Assembly: GCF_947179165.1 (NCBI RefSeq)
Contig: NC_077240.1
Location: forward strand, 54,832,001-54,896,000
Direction: 5' to 3'
Source of the DNA: Solanum dulcamara
Lineage: Eukaryota; Streptophyta; Magnoliopsida; Solanales; Solanaceae
Length of the DNA: 64,000 nt
The notes below the pieces were generated by a model that made no database searches, was not told the DNA's origin, and saw nothing but the letters and a program-made list of their open reading frames with translations. Both the position numbers and the translations under genes were made by a program. Shown one piece after another: positions 47,898 to 59,000 of this stretch. How positions within the stretch are numbered: position 1 is the first letter of the stretch; the number at the start of each line of letters is the position of its first letter.

Positions 47898-48897
47898 TGT
47901 TATAACCCACACTCTTGAGCTCAGAATAGTTCTTAAGCTTCTTAGAAGTGAGCATGTGAGCCGGATAATCTACGACACCATCAAATGACTCCAAGGAAAG
48001 AAGAGTGCGATACCCCATCAGAGGGAAGGTTGGAAATAGAGTTATAAGAAATCCAAAAGGAATTGGAGGCCAAGAAATGAGTCGTAGGACTTGATTTACC
48101 TACATAAGCTACTAATTTAAGAAGTCTTATACACTTGAGTTACTTAATGACATACCAAGCTTATGTAACAAGGATTACACGGGTTCTTAAAATAAGACGA
48201 GATTACGAACTTATGAGGAAGAGAAAAAGATGACACATGGCAGCCTAGGAAGGCAACATGTGGTAGCACCTCAAGCAAGCAGGTGACCCATCTACTTGGG
48301 GTCAAGTAGGTGACCCACCTTCTTAGGGAGGTGGACCCCACTACCACGTGGCAGCACCCTATTGGCAGCATGCATATGTGGCCTAATAAGGGCTAGACAC
48401 ATGTCACCCTATGGGGATGACATGTGTCACCTCTAAAGCCACCCTATATATGTATGTTAAGTGACTAAGGAATTCATTCCTTACCTTAAAACTTAGCCAA
48501 AAGCTGAAAAAGTTTGAGAGCAAAGGAAAATAGCTACGGATGGCTCCTTTTCAAGGTAAGTTCCAATTTTCCTCCATGAATTAATTATCTATAGTGTTCA
48601 TCAACCACATAGAGATGTATATATGTATCTTACAATGTCTACGAAATTAATTTTTCAGCTTGGAACTTGAGAGAAAGTTGAAAGAACAAAAAGAGAAAAT
48701 GTTAAGAACTAGTTAACAAACACGTTTTTGGAAGGGACTGTTGTTAGTAATATTGGTATAACTTGTGTACAAATTCATTTCAAGTGATTACATATGTTTT
48801 GGAAAGATATTTCATAGGTCTATAACTTTCATTTAGCCTTTAAAATCCAGTTTTGCTTTTATCTACTCGAAAAAGGGTGATGAAGTATAGAGGAGGT
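47898..48897 (+). mobile_element. Solo LTR S5, left piece
   Basis: It starts TGTTATAACCC after ATTTA (47893-47897) and runs through U3 (CACGTGG motifs, CAAGTAGGTGACCCACC palindromes), TATA near 48446, and a donor-like AAGGTAAGTT near 48556, to GAAGTATAGAGGAGGT, where D is inserted. Confidence 0.85.
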
Positions 48898-49341
48898 TGT
48901 TACACCCCGCACTCTTGAGCTCGGAACGTCTTCTTAAGTTCCTTAGATACTATCATGTGAGCCGGATAAGCTACGACACTATCAAACAACTCTAAGGAAA
49001 GAAGATTGTGATACCTCGCGAGAAGGGAGGTTGGGGATAGAGTCATAAGAATCCGGAAAGAGTTGGAGGCTAAGAAATGAGTCGTAAGACTTGATTTACC
49101 TACGTAAGACACTAAGTTAAGAGTCTTATACACTTAAGTTGTTTAAGGATATACCAAGCTTACGTAGTGCGGATTACATGAGCTCTTAAAGTAAGACAAG
49201 ATTACGAACCCGCGAGGAAGGAAAAAAGACGACGCGTGGCAGCCAATGGAGGAGCGACACGTGGCAGCACCTCAAGCAAGCAGGTGATTCACCTACTTAG
49301 GGTCAAGTAGGTGATTCAGCTGCTTGGGGGAGGTGGACCCC

Positions 49342-49357
49342 GCTGCCACGTGGCAGC
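49342..49357. promoter_or_regulatory. G-box palindrome GCTGCCACGTGGCAGC
   Basis: A perfect 16-bp palindrome centred on CACGTG, about 90 bp upstream of the TATA box. CACGTG is the core bound by plant bZIP and bHLH factors. Several near-copies lie within 120 bp, and an identical one sits at 56482-56497. Confidence 0.7.
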
Positions 49358-49446
49358 CCCTAATTGGCAGCATGACACGGTGGCCCAATAGGGGCTGGAC
49401 ATGTGTCCCTCTTAGGGGCTGACATGTGTCACCCCTTGGGACCACC

Positions 49447-49454
49447 TATATAAG
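49447..49454 (+). promoter_or_regulatory. TATA box of D 5' LTR
   Basis: TATATAAG in CACCTATATAAG, at the U3/R transition expected for an LTR promoter. The 3' LTR copy is at 56587-56594. Confidence 0.75.
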
Positions 49455-51174
49455 TTGATATGTATCCAAATATCTTCAGTTCATTAACATATTTCCAGCA
49501 GCAACGTGAGAAAACAGACCCTAAAGCTAAGGAGAGAAACTTGCGACGGCTTTGGGAGAAAAATAGGTAAGTCCCGTTTTCGTTCCGTAAATTAATTAAT
49601 TAGCGTATACTACGATGATATGGAAGTATTAGTAGTACAAAATTAGGATTTTATGCAGCAAAAAACGGACAGCAAGCTGCCACGACGTTACATCATGCTG
49701 AAAATATTTCCGAGGCGCGATTTTGGCGAGTTCTAGCCAATTTCGGGAAAGGTAAGTTCTTACCCTCTAATTTGAAGTTTATGATGTTAAATTATGGTGT
49801 ATTACACACCTTAGGAGCTTCTGGAAGTTGGGGAAAAGGTTTGAAAAGTTCAGCGTTCGAAATTAACGAATTTAGAATCGCTATAGTTAAGTTGTTGTCG
49901 AAATAAAGTGTTGTACGTGTAGGGGATGCTGATGGTTGTGTTGTGGCGTGTTGCAGGGTCTAAAATTTATCTAAATGAGGTGTGGGAGCTGCTGGTTGCA
50001 GCCACAGGCTTTGCAATTAAAGAATTCGCGAAAGAAAGATTAAAAACTCTAGTTTTGGTATCTTAGTTTCGAGTGAATTGTTGGGGGTTTATATTGTATA
50101 ATTTTGGTCGTAAAATGTATATGTATGGGCTGCTGGTTGCATTGTTGGTTGGCTGCAGGTTCTAAGGACATGGTTGGGATTTCGGATAGGGCACATTATA
50201 GGGGAGGTGCTGTCCGATTTTCGTTAACATCCTAACTAGTTAAGGAACTAGCCGAGAAGGCGAGCGAAGGGATGAATGTTATGAATACTCGTGGGTAGTC
50301 TAAGTTGCTGAAAAGTCCAAGGTTGTTAATACTTACCTTACTTCCATGTTAAATAGGTTTCGAGGACAACGATGTGGATGTGATTAAGAGAACTCCATAC
50401 AAGGTATGTGAAGCTTTCCTTTGGCGTGTTTTTGGAATAGATATGTAGAACTATTCTTCTTTTCTTTTGGCATGTCTTAGATATAAGTTATGAATGATAT
50501 ATATACGATATTTGGGGATTCAATCCATTCGTAAATCACTGAGTATGAGTCGAGACTCTTGTTTACTTCTTGGTATTAGAACTTCTGTAATAGCTGAGTC
50601 ATTGCCTTTTAGTCTTCTATGTGATGAAAATTAGTATATGTAAAGCCTATTTCTTCTTTCCTTTGGAATGACTTAACTTTAAGTGAAATGGTATATGATA
50701 TAGGTCTAGAGGTAATTCCATTTATGAGCTCTGATTGTAACTCGTGACTTGTAGTCACTCTTGAACATTAAGAGTCTGAAAGTAGTCAAACTACTATTCT
50801 CGAGCCTGCTATATAATGAATAATGAGTGGAAGTACCAGCTCCTCTCCATTTAAAGGCTCTGAAATGGTAAAAGCGTCTGATTGCATAATTTGAGTCTTT
50901 GACTAGATAACTGTGTCTCTGATTGCATAATCGTGTCTTTGATTACATAAACCATGTTTCTGATTGCATAAGCTATATGGCATTGTCTGGATGCATGTCT
51001 GTGATTCTTGAGGCCCCAACTGATGTAAGCCCTAATGACATCTAAAGGGATACCTCGGATAATTACTCCCCAGTCTTCAAGTGACGGTTCACTTGACTGT
51101 TTCATCGAGTCTTAGATAATGACTTAGTTGCATATGGTTTCTCACTACTCTACTCGTTCATACTGTAACCCATC

Positions 51175-51720
51175 CTTCCTCGAGTCCCACGATGGGCCGG
51201 GATATGTTATCGTGCACAGTGTTACTGTTTCTTTCACCGCGTCCCGGGCCGGATGTGTATAGTTCCACGCACGAGGAGACGATGCCGTACGTGAGGTGTG
51301 ATATATGTTATATGTTATGACGATACGATTATTCACCGAGTCCCGGGCCGACTGTAATATGATTGTATGTGTGGTGAAATAAGGAAGGAACACCGTGTCC
51401 CTCCTTAGAGGGCCGGGTACATATGTATATTATGATGGTAGGCTATAGACGTACACCACTCCATTCACCGAGTCCCTCACTAAAGGGCCGGATACTTTAT
51501 GTAGGCATGCATATGAGATTAAAGCAATACATTGTGACCCTGAGCCCCGCAGTGAACCGGGTGTGATACGATGATATACATGATATGATGATACCGTATA
51601 CGATGGTATGATACTGTATACGATGATATGATGAAATAAAATGCATTATGATATGATGATATGTGATTATAAAGAAGTGATTATAACACCGAGTTCACTA
51701 GAGGGTCGGGCACAGCATAT
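51175..51720 (+). repeat. Degenerate GAGTCCC...GGGCCGG minisatellite in D 5' LTR
   Basis: About seven CCGAGTCCC(...)GGGCCGG words are spread over 550 bp with ATGATATGAT-rich spacers. The copy in the 3' LTR is at 58315-58860. Confidence 0.75.
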
Positions 51721-51843
51721 GATGATGTGTATGATTTACGTGTCCTAAGGTGCAGGTACAGTAATTCATTTAGTTATTATACTTGTCCCCTGCATCCCTA
51801 TTTCAGTTATGATCTCAGTTACGATGTGTTATGCTTTACATAC

Positions 51844-51883
51844 TCAGTACATATATCGTACTGACCCCCCTTTTCTCGGGGGG
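51844..51883 (+). promoter_or_regulatory. Double stem-loop in D 5' LTR
   Basis: TCAGTAC-ATATATC-GTACTGA (51844-51864) is followed without a gap by CCCCCC-TTTTCTC-GGGGGG (51865-51883). Both stems are perfect. The identical copy in the 3' LTR is 58984-59023. The role is unknown; candidates are RNA dimerisation, 3'-end formation or strand transfer. Confidence 0.7.
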
Positions 51884-52367
51884 CTGCGTTTCATGCCCGC
51901 AGGTACAGATGTTTATTTTGGAGATCCATCAGCATAGGAGTTCCTCTCAGCTGTGTCGGAAGTGCTTCACTGTTCTGGAGCCTAAATTTTGATGCTGGTC
52001 ACTTAATGTATATAATTGTACATTCAAGGGTACGGTGGGGGTCTTGTCCCGCCATATGTTGCTGTTGCTATTCTTAGAGGTCTGTAGACATATGTTTATG
52101 TGGGTTGTTTGTGAGTTAGTTTCGATGTTGCCTATTCGATATGTTGTGAATGTTTTTGTTATAGCAGCCTTGTCGTCTCACGTGCCCTTTCATGACATGA
52201 TACAAATGAAAGAGTCTACATGTACAGAAAAAAGTTTTAAAATATTGGGGTTTTTGTATATAGTATCACATCACACACGGTTCAACTTAAGTGTAGTTGA
52301 TAAATACGCATAAGAGGGTCCAGGTCGGACCCCAGTTGCGGCCTACGGGGTTGGGTCGTGACAGAAG

Positions 52368-52379
52368 TGGTATCAGAGC
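52368..52379 (+). other. Primer-binding site of element D
   Basis: TGGTATCAGAGC, a perfect tRNA-iMet site, 4 nt from the LTR end. Confidence 0.93.
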
Positions 52380-54458
52380 AGTTCGTCCTTGGAATGTCTA
52401 CAGACCGCGTCTAGTAGAGTCTTGTTTATCGGTGTGTTGTGCACCACATCTATAGACAAGAGGCTACAGGACATTTAGGATGTTACTTTCTTTCATATCT
52501 AAGATCGTGCGATAGAGCCGAGCTATAGGAAATGAAATTCCTCATACTAACCTGTGATTTTAGCAGGAATACAACGCCGATAGAAGAAAGTAACTGACAA
52601 TATTGGATGTTACGAAGCACGCAGGTAAGCAAAGGCACGAAAGCCCTATGTCAAGTAAGGTATTGAAATGCGATTGACAGATACAATTGAAAAGTGAAAG
52701 GAAAGGTAAACAGGAAAGTATAACAGGTGCAGCTCGAGTGGACATAACAGGTAAGTTCATTTCCATACTGTTAATTATGGGCGCCCTGTGCGGCTGCGAT
52801 ATGAGATGATATGACTATATATGTGTGCCCTGTGTGGCTGAGATGTTATACAATATGAATGTATATATGTGTGCCCTGTGAGGCAGTGTTGATATTTTCT
52901 GCGTGCAGGTGTTGAGATAGTAAGAAATACAGAGGAAACTCTGCCCAAATTTTCCTAGAAATAAGAGGAGAATGAGATACAAAGCTATAGTATGTCTTGA
53001 AAGGTTGTCCTCGCAACAATGATGAGATTTGACTAAACAAGTATGGCTGACCTCGAGAAATAAGTTAATTGCTAAGTTAATGGCAATAGAAACTAGGAGG
53101 ACGATACTGGAATAGTAGAATAAGTTAGAAAGGAACTATAAGCCAAAGAAAATGACTCAGAGAGGACTGATAGATCGAGATAAAATGAGATAGTAAGGCA
53201 TTGCCTAAATTGATACATAGGGATAAACTATGACAAGTGATAGTTGAAGGAAGTAACAGTATGGTTAAGATAAGAGTAAGACAAGAGTACAAAGGGAAAA
53301 GAATTGTGACGGATATGAAGTGTTAATAAGATAGCTTGTGAGACATTAAGGACAAGACTAGCTAAGAAGGGTAAGTAACCCATAGTAAGAATCGTGAAGA
53401 AAGTCAAGTGGTATTATACTATAGGTCTGAATGCGAACAAGGTACCAGGTGAACATAACAAAAACCATTATTAGAATAAGCAAAACTTAGTAAGGAATTA
53501 ACTAGAAGGTATGATGTGGTCCATGTAAATGGAATGTAAAGATAGGTGTGGAACGGAAAAGCAAGCTATGGAACAAATAAGGAAGATTTATCAAGTTCCA
53601 TAAGGAAAGTTTCGAATAAAGGTTATATGATGACGAAAAGGATGGCTAGTGCAAGGAAATAAAGGGTAATATGGAAATTCCTTACGCCCAACCAAAAATG
53701 GAAATAAGTTGAAGGAATAATACAGAATTTCTAATAGAGGCACTCAAGATAGATGCGATTAATTAAGTATAAGTATCGAACAAAAAGAGACATAGATAGT
53801 TACGAACTGGAGGTATAGTATGATGAAAAAGTATTAAGACAAGGCCACTACTACCACGAAGTTGATGTGGTTTTAAGCAGGATTAGAAATTAGCCTTAGG
53901 CACACGACAAAGGTGCAAGCTCAGGAGGCGTAAAGAAGTATGGTGTACACGTGACTCCACTCTAATAATTAGTGGTATCCACTGGAATAAAGTTAGTATA
54001 ATGATGAAGCTCGAAACATGAGTCATTAAAGTATAAGTACACTTGAGTGGGGAATGTGCACCAATTATGAGCCCTCGCTAATTACTGATTGGGATGAATG
54101 GAATATGTCTTTGAGTGCACTACTACATTACGGATACTACTCGAGTATCAATCATTAGATGAGATTCGATTCGAGATATTCCAAATATTACAGCACCCTA
54201 TGATTGTGCTAGGGTTTCCTAGAAAGGAAACCTAACGTGGGGATGATTTAACAGAAGAAGTAGATATGGTACAGCACGTTAAATATGGTGGAGTGGAATC
54301 ATTCGCATATGAATGGATGAAAATAAACAGAGGATGATATAGGTACACCCTAAAAGGGGGGAAGTGGACAAAAGAAGTACAAGCGTAAAAGAAAATCAAC
54401 TGATGCTATCGCATGTAAATGGGGACGCTTAAACGTCAAACAAGACCCCATAAGAGAT

Positions 54459-54561
54459 GGACGTGATCATACCCAAACTGATGCACCGGATTCCGTCAAA
54501 ACTCCGAAGTTAAGCGTGCTCGAATGAGAGTAGCACTGGGATGGGTGACCCCCTGGGAAGT
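54459..54561 (+). pseudogene. 5S rRNA-derived segment inside element D
   Basis: 103 bp align without gaps to positions 1-103 of plant 5S rRNA as I remember it, with about 17 mismatches. Landmarks are GATCATACC, ATGCACCGGAT, AACTCCGAAGTTAAGCGTGC, GAGAGTAG and GGATGGGTGACC followed by CCTGGGAAGT. The internal pol III control region (A box, intermediate element, C box) falls within it. The last roughly 17 nt of 5S are missing and no T-run terminator follows. It lies in sense orientation relative to the element. It is not a normal 5S gene unit. Cassandra-type TRIM elements carry 5S-like sequence in their LTRs; here it is in the internal domain. A minus-strand 76-codon frame over it is a shadow. 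Confidence 0.9.
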
Positions 54562-55214
54562 GAGAAAGAGAACAAAACAAGTATGACAAAAAGAGATTAT
54601 AAAAGCGGGTTAGTACAACAACACATATAGAATAGAGTAAGCCAAGAGCAGAAAAGATTATGACTGAAATACAACGCACCTCGTGAAAATGGCACAAAAA
54701 TAGTTGTGCAGCTTATGAATATTGGCATACTAAGAGCGAGGTCAAATGATTACTCGATAAAAGAAAGTCAGTAATAACAATGTGATTGCCATATTTAGAA
54801 TCTATTCAGGAAAAGTGTAAGATGGTTCGAGGCAAAACTATTCAGATATAATCGGTATTAGGGACAAGAGCCATAGTGGAGCCTTGACCTCGACTAAAGG
54901 AGGTAAGCCACTAGTATAGCAATGCTAAGGAATTTTCTCGACTGCTCTATGTCCGTACACATGTTTATGTAAGGATTACAATATGATGTATGGTAAGAAA
55001 ACTGGAGAAAAGATCTGAGTAAAAGAGAAAGATAGCATACATAAGGTATTACAAGTTAGATTAAGAGGAGTTGTACAATAGATTAAGTTAAAAGAAGCAT
55101 CAGCAGTCTGATAGCCTATCTCAGGGAATGGAAATCCCGACTCAGAGGTGGAAAGCAGTTAATATGTATTATAGTACGAGCTGACCTAACATTCTAAGGA
55201 ACTGGGAGTTCATA

Positions 55215-55410
55215 CGGGCTATGGTAGATGGGCTGATAGAATCAACCTGTTCCCCTCCAGTCAGAAAGGCATATTCAGCTGAGGGTTCTGCGAAATGACA
55301 TAGTAGGGAAACAATAAGATTTCACGGAGTCTCCACATCTATTATCTCAGATAGAAAAGTTCAATTTACAGCTAACTGCTGGAAATCATTTCGAAAGGGA
55401 TTGAGGAACC
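55215..55410 (+). pseudogene. Integrase core remnant of element D
   Basis: AMVDGLIESTCSPPVRKAYS and, in a shifted frame, STSIISDRKVQFTANCWKSF parallel the remnant in A and the gypsy integrase motifs W.VVDRLTKSAHF and SIISDRG.QFT..FW.S. Stops and a frame change separate the two halves. It shows that D's internal region is eroded pol rather than unrelated filler. Confidence 0.7.
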
Positions 55411-55645
55411 CAGATGAATCTTAGTATGACATTTTGCCCTTCGATTAAGGGACAGGCCCAGATGTGATCCACTAAATTATTGATGAATTAAAGCTTATTC
55501 CGGGACAAGATATTGATTAGCAGCCTAAAGTCAGCAAGAAGGGGATACATTGATCCTTCGTAGAGCATTTTTAGAATAGATAGAGCTGCCTATGAGTGGG
55601 ACCCACCGTCCGATTTGAAACAATACATTCAGTTTTCACAGATCA

Positions 55646-55987
55646 ATGCTCCGTAAGAATGGGAACGACGCTCCCAGAATATTTCCCGTGGAGGAGGTCC
55701 ACGTAACAGGGAGTTATCCTACGAGGGGAAACCTATCTTCATCCGGGATCAGCAGATTAAACGGGTTGCGAACTAAGGACATAACTTCCGTCAAGGTACT
55801 ATGGCGGAATAAGAATCGTGAAGACATAAACTGGGAGGTTGAGAAAGACATGAAACACAAGTGTCCGTACCTATTTCCAATGTCTACGGATAGCCCCAGT
55901 CTTGGAACTCGTATATTAATTACTTGGATGAAAATGTATGTCATTCCAGTAGAAAGGCATCTCCCTATGATCTGTATAAAGTCTTAA
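55646..55987 (+). pseudogene. Pol C-terminal remnant with chromodomain-like segment
   Basis: The 113-codon open stretch contains LRTKDITSVKVLWRN, then INWEVEKDMKHKCPYLFP. This fits the C-terminal extension of plant chromovirus integrases (LR.K.I..VKVLWRN....EATWE.E.DM...YP.LF). Residues before LRTK do not align, so an upstream frameshift or recombination is likely. It ends about 35 bp before the inverted repeat, the expected place for a pol terminus. The ATG is not a biological start. Confidence 0.72.
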
Positions 55988-56001
55988 GGAAAGTTTTATT
56001 C

Positions 56002-56037
56002 AACATTCGGGGACGAATGTTCTAAAGGGGGGAAGGA
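56002..56037 (+). other. Inverted repeat and polypurine tract of element D
   Basis: AACATTCG (56002-56009), loop GGGA, CGAATGTT (56014-56021), then polypurine tract AAAGGGGGGAAGGA (56024-56037) touching the 3' LTR. Confidence 0.88.
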
Positions 56038-59000
56038 TGTTACACCCCGCACTCTTGAGCTCGGAACGTCTTCTTAAGTTCCTTAGATACTATCATGTGA
56101 GCCGGATAAGCTACAACACTATCAAACAACTCTAAGGAAAGAAGATTGTGATACCTCGCGAGAAGGGAGGTTGGAGATAGAGTCATAAGAATCCGGAAAG
56201 AGTTGGAGGCTAAGAAATGAGTCGTAAGACTTGATTTACCTACGTAAGACACTAAGTTAAGAGTCTTATACACTTAAGTTGTTTAAGGATATACCAAGCT
56301 TACGTAGTGCGGATTACATGAGCTCTTAAAGTAAGACAAGATTACGAACCCGCGAGGAAGGAAAAAAGACGACGCGTGGCAGCCAATGGAGGAGCGACAC
56401 GTGGAAGCACCTCAAGCAAGCAGGTGATGCACCTACTTAGGGTCAAGTAGGTGATGCAGCTGCTTGGGGGAGGTGGACCCCGCTGCCACGTGGCAGCCCC
56501 TAATTGGCAGCATGACACGGTGGCCCAATAGGGGCTGGACATGTGTCCCTCTTAGGGGCTGACATGTGTCACCCCTTGGGACCACCTATATAAGTTGATA
56601 TGTATCCAAATATCTTCAGTTCATTAACATATTTCCAGCAGCAACGTGAGAAAACAGACCCTAAAGCTAAGGAGAGAAACTTGCGACGGCTTTGGGAGAA
56701 AAATAGGTAAGTCCCGTTTTCGTTCCGTAAATTAATTAATTAGCGTATACTACGATGATATGGAAGTATTAGTAGTACAAAATTAGGATTTTATGCAGCA
56801 AAAAACGGACAGCAAGCTGCCACGACGTTACATCATGCTGAAAATATTTCCGAGGCGCGATTTTGGCGAGTTCTAGCCAATTTCGGGAAAGGTAAGTTCT
56901 TACCCTCTAATTTGAAGTTTATGATGTTAAATTATGGTGTATTACACACCTTAGGAGCTGCTGGAAGTTGGGTAAAAGGTTTGAAAAGTTCAGCGTTCGA
57001 AATTAACGAATTTAGAATCGCTATAGTTAAGTTGTTGTCGAAATAAAGTGTTGTACGTGTAGGGGATGCTGATGGTTGTGTTGTGGCGTGTTGCAGGGTC
57101 TAAAATTTATCTAAATGAGGTGTGGGAGCTGCTGGTTGCAGCCACAGGCTTTGCAATTAAAGAATTCGCGAAAGAAAGATTAAAAACTCTAGTTTTGGTA
57201 TCTTAGTTTCGAGTGAATTGTTGGGGGTTTATATTGTATAATTTTGGTCGTAAAATGTATATGTATGGGCTGCTGGTTGCATTTTTGGTTGGCTGCAGGT
57301 TCTAAGGACATGGTTGGGATTTCGGATAGGGCACATTATAGGGGAGGTGCTGTCCGATTTTCGTTAACATCCTAACTAGTTAAGGAACTAGCCGAGAAGG
57401 CGAGCGAAGGGATGAATGTTATGAATACTCGTGGGTAGTCTAAGTTGCTGAAAAGTCCAAGGTTGTTAATACTTACCTTACTTCCATGTTAAATAGGTTT
57501 CGAGGACAACGATGTGGACGTGATTAAGAGAAGTCCATACAAGGTATGTGAAGCTTTCCTTTGGCGTGTTTTTGGAATAGATATGTAGAACTATTCTTCT
57601 TTTCTTTTGGCATGTCTTAGATATAAGTTATGAATGATATATATACGATATTTGGGGATTCAATCCATTCGTAAATCACTGAGTATGAGTCGAGACTCTT
57701 GTTTACTTCTTGGTATTAGAACTTCTGTAATAGCTGAGTCATTGCCTTTTAGTCTTCTATGTGATGAAAATTAGTATATGTAAAGCCTATTTCTTCTTTC
57801 CTTTGGAATGGCTTAACTTTAAGTGAAATGGTATATGATATAGGTCTAGAGGTAATTCCATTTATGAGCTCTGATTGTAACTCGTGACTTGTAGTCACTC
57901 TTGAACATTAAGAGTCTGAAAGTAGTCAAACTACTATTCTCGAGCCTGCTATATAATGAATAATGAGTGGAAGTACCAGCTCCTCTCCATTTAAAGGCTC
58001 TGAAATGGTAAAAGCGTCTGATTGCATAATTTGAGTCTTTGACTAGATAACTGTGTCTCTGATTGCATAATCGTGTCTTTGATTACATAAACCATGTTTC
58101 TGATTGCATAAGCTATATGACATTGTCTGGATGCATGTCTGTGATTCTTGAGGCCCCAACTGATGTAAGCCCTAATGACATCTAAAGGGATACCTCGGAT
58201 AATTACTCCCCAGTCTTCAAGTGACGGTTCACTTGACTGTTTCATCGAGTCTTAGATAATGACTTAGTTGCATATGGTTTCTCACTACTCTACTCGTGCA
58301 TACTGTAACCCATCCTTCCTCGAGTCCCACGATGGGCTGGGATATGTTATCGTGCACAGTGTTACTGTTTCTTTCACCGCGTCCCGGGCCGAATGTGTAT
58401 AGTTCCACGCACGAGGAGACGATGCCGTACGTGAGGTGTGATATATGTTATATGTTATGACGATACAATTATTCACCGAGTCCCGGGCCGGCTGTAATAT
58501 GATTGTATGTGTGGTGAAATAAGGAAGGAACACCGAGTCCCTCCTTAGAGGGTCGAGTACATATGTATATTATGATGGTACGCTATAGACGTACACCACT
58601 CCATTCACCGAGTCCCTCACTAAAGGGCCGGATACTTTATGTAGGCATGCATATGAGATTAAAGCAATACATTGTGACCCTGAGCCCCGCAGTGAACCGG
58701 GTGTGATACGATGATATACATGATATGATGATACCGTATACGATGGTATGATACTGTATACGATGATATGATGAAATAAAATGCATTATGATATGATGAT
58801 ATGTGATTATAAAGAAGTGATTATAACACCGAGTTCACTAGAGGGTCGGGCACAGCATATGATGATGTGTATGATTTACGTGTCCTAAGGTGCAGGTACA
58901 GTAATTCATTTAGTTATTATACTTGTCCCCTGCATCCCTATTTCAGTTATGATCTCAGTTACGATGTGTTATGCTTTACATACTCAGTACATATATCGTA

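Larger units (their letters stand above)
48898..52363 (+). mobile_element. 5' LTR of element D (3,466 bp)
   Basis: TGTTACACCCCGC ... GGGTCGTGACA. In order: U3 with ACACGTGGCAGC repeats and the palindrome at 49342-49357, TATA at 49447-49454, donor-like GGTAAGTCC at 49566, a second donor-like AAGGTAAGTT near 49750, a third GGTATGTG near 50403, CCCGGGCCG-type minisatellite 51175-51720, and double stem-loop 51844-51883. Its 83-84-codon minus frames at 50851 and 51145 recur unchanged in the 3' LTR simply because the LTRs are copies. Confidence 0.92.
52364..56037 (+). mobile_element. Internal region of element D
   Basis: 3,674 bp. The leader to about 52450 is shared with A and C. The remainder is AG-rich and stop-rich with no gag, protease, RT or RNase H recognised. 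Known landmarks are the 5S-derived segment (54459-54561), an integrase scrap (about 55215-55410), a pol C-terminal remnant (55646-55987) and the polypurine tract. Confidence 0.85.

Noticed and set aside
50851..51393. 82-84-codon minus-strand frames repeated at 57991-58533
   Set aside because: They recur only because the two LTRs of D are near-identical copies; they cross the minisatellite and have no domain.
54459..54561. A functional 5S rRNA gene
   Set aside because: The 3' tail is missing, no T-run terminator follows, about one base in six differs from remembered plant 5S, and it is a single unit inside a retrotransposon.
54467..54697. 76-codon minus-strand frame over the 5S segment
   Set aside because: It is the antisense of 5S-derived and non-coding element sequence; the nucleotide match to 5S is the meaningful signal.
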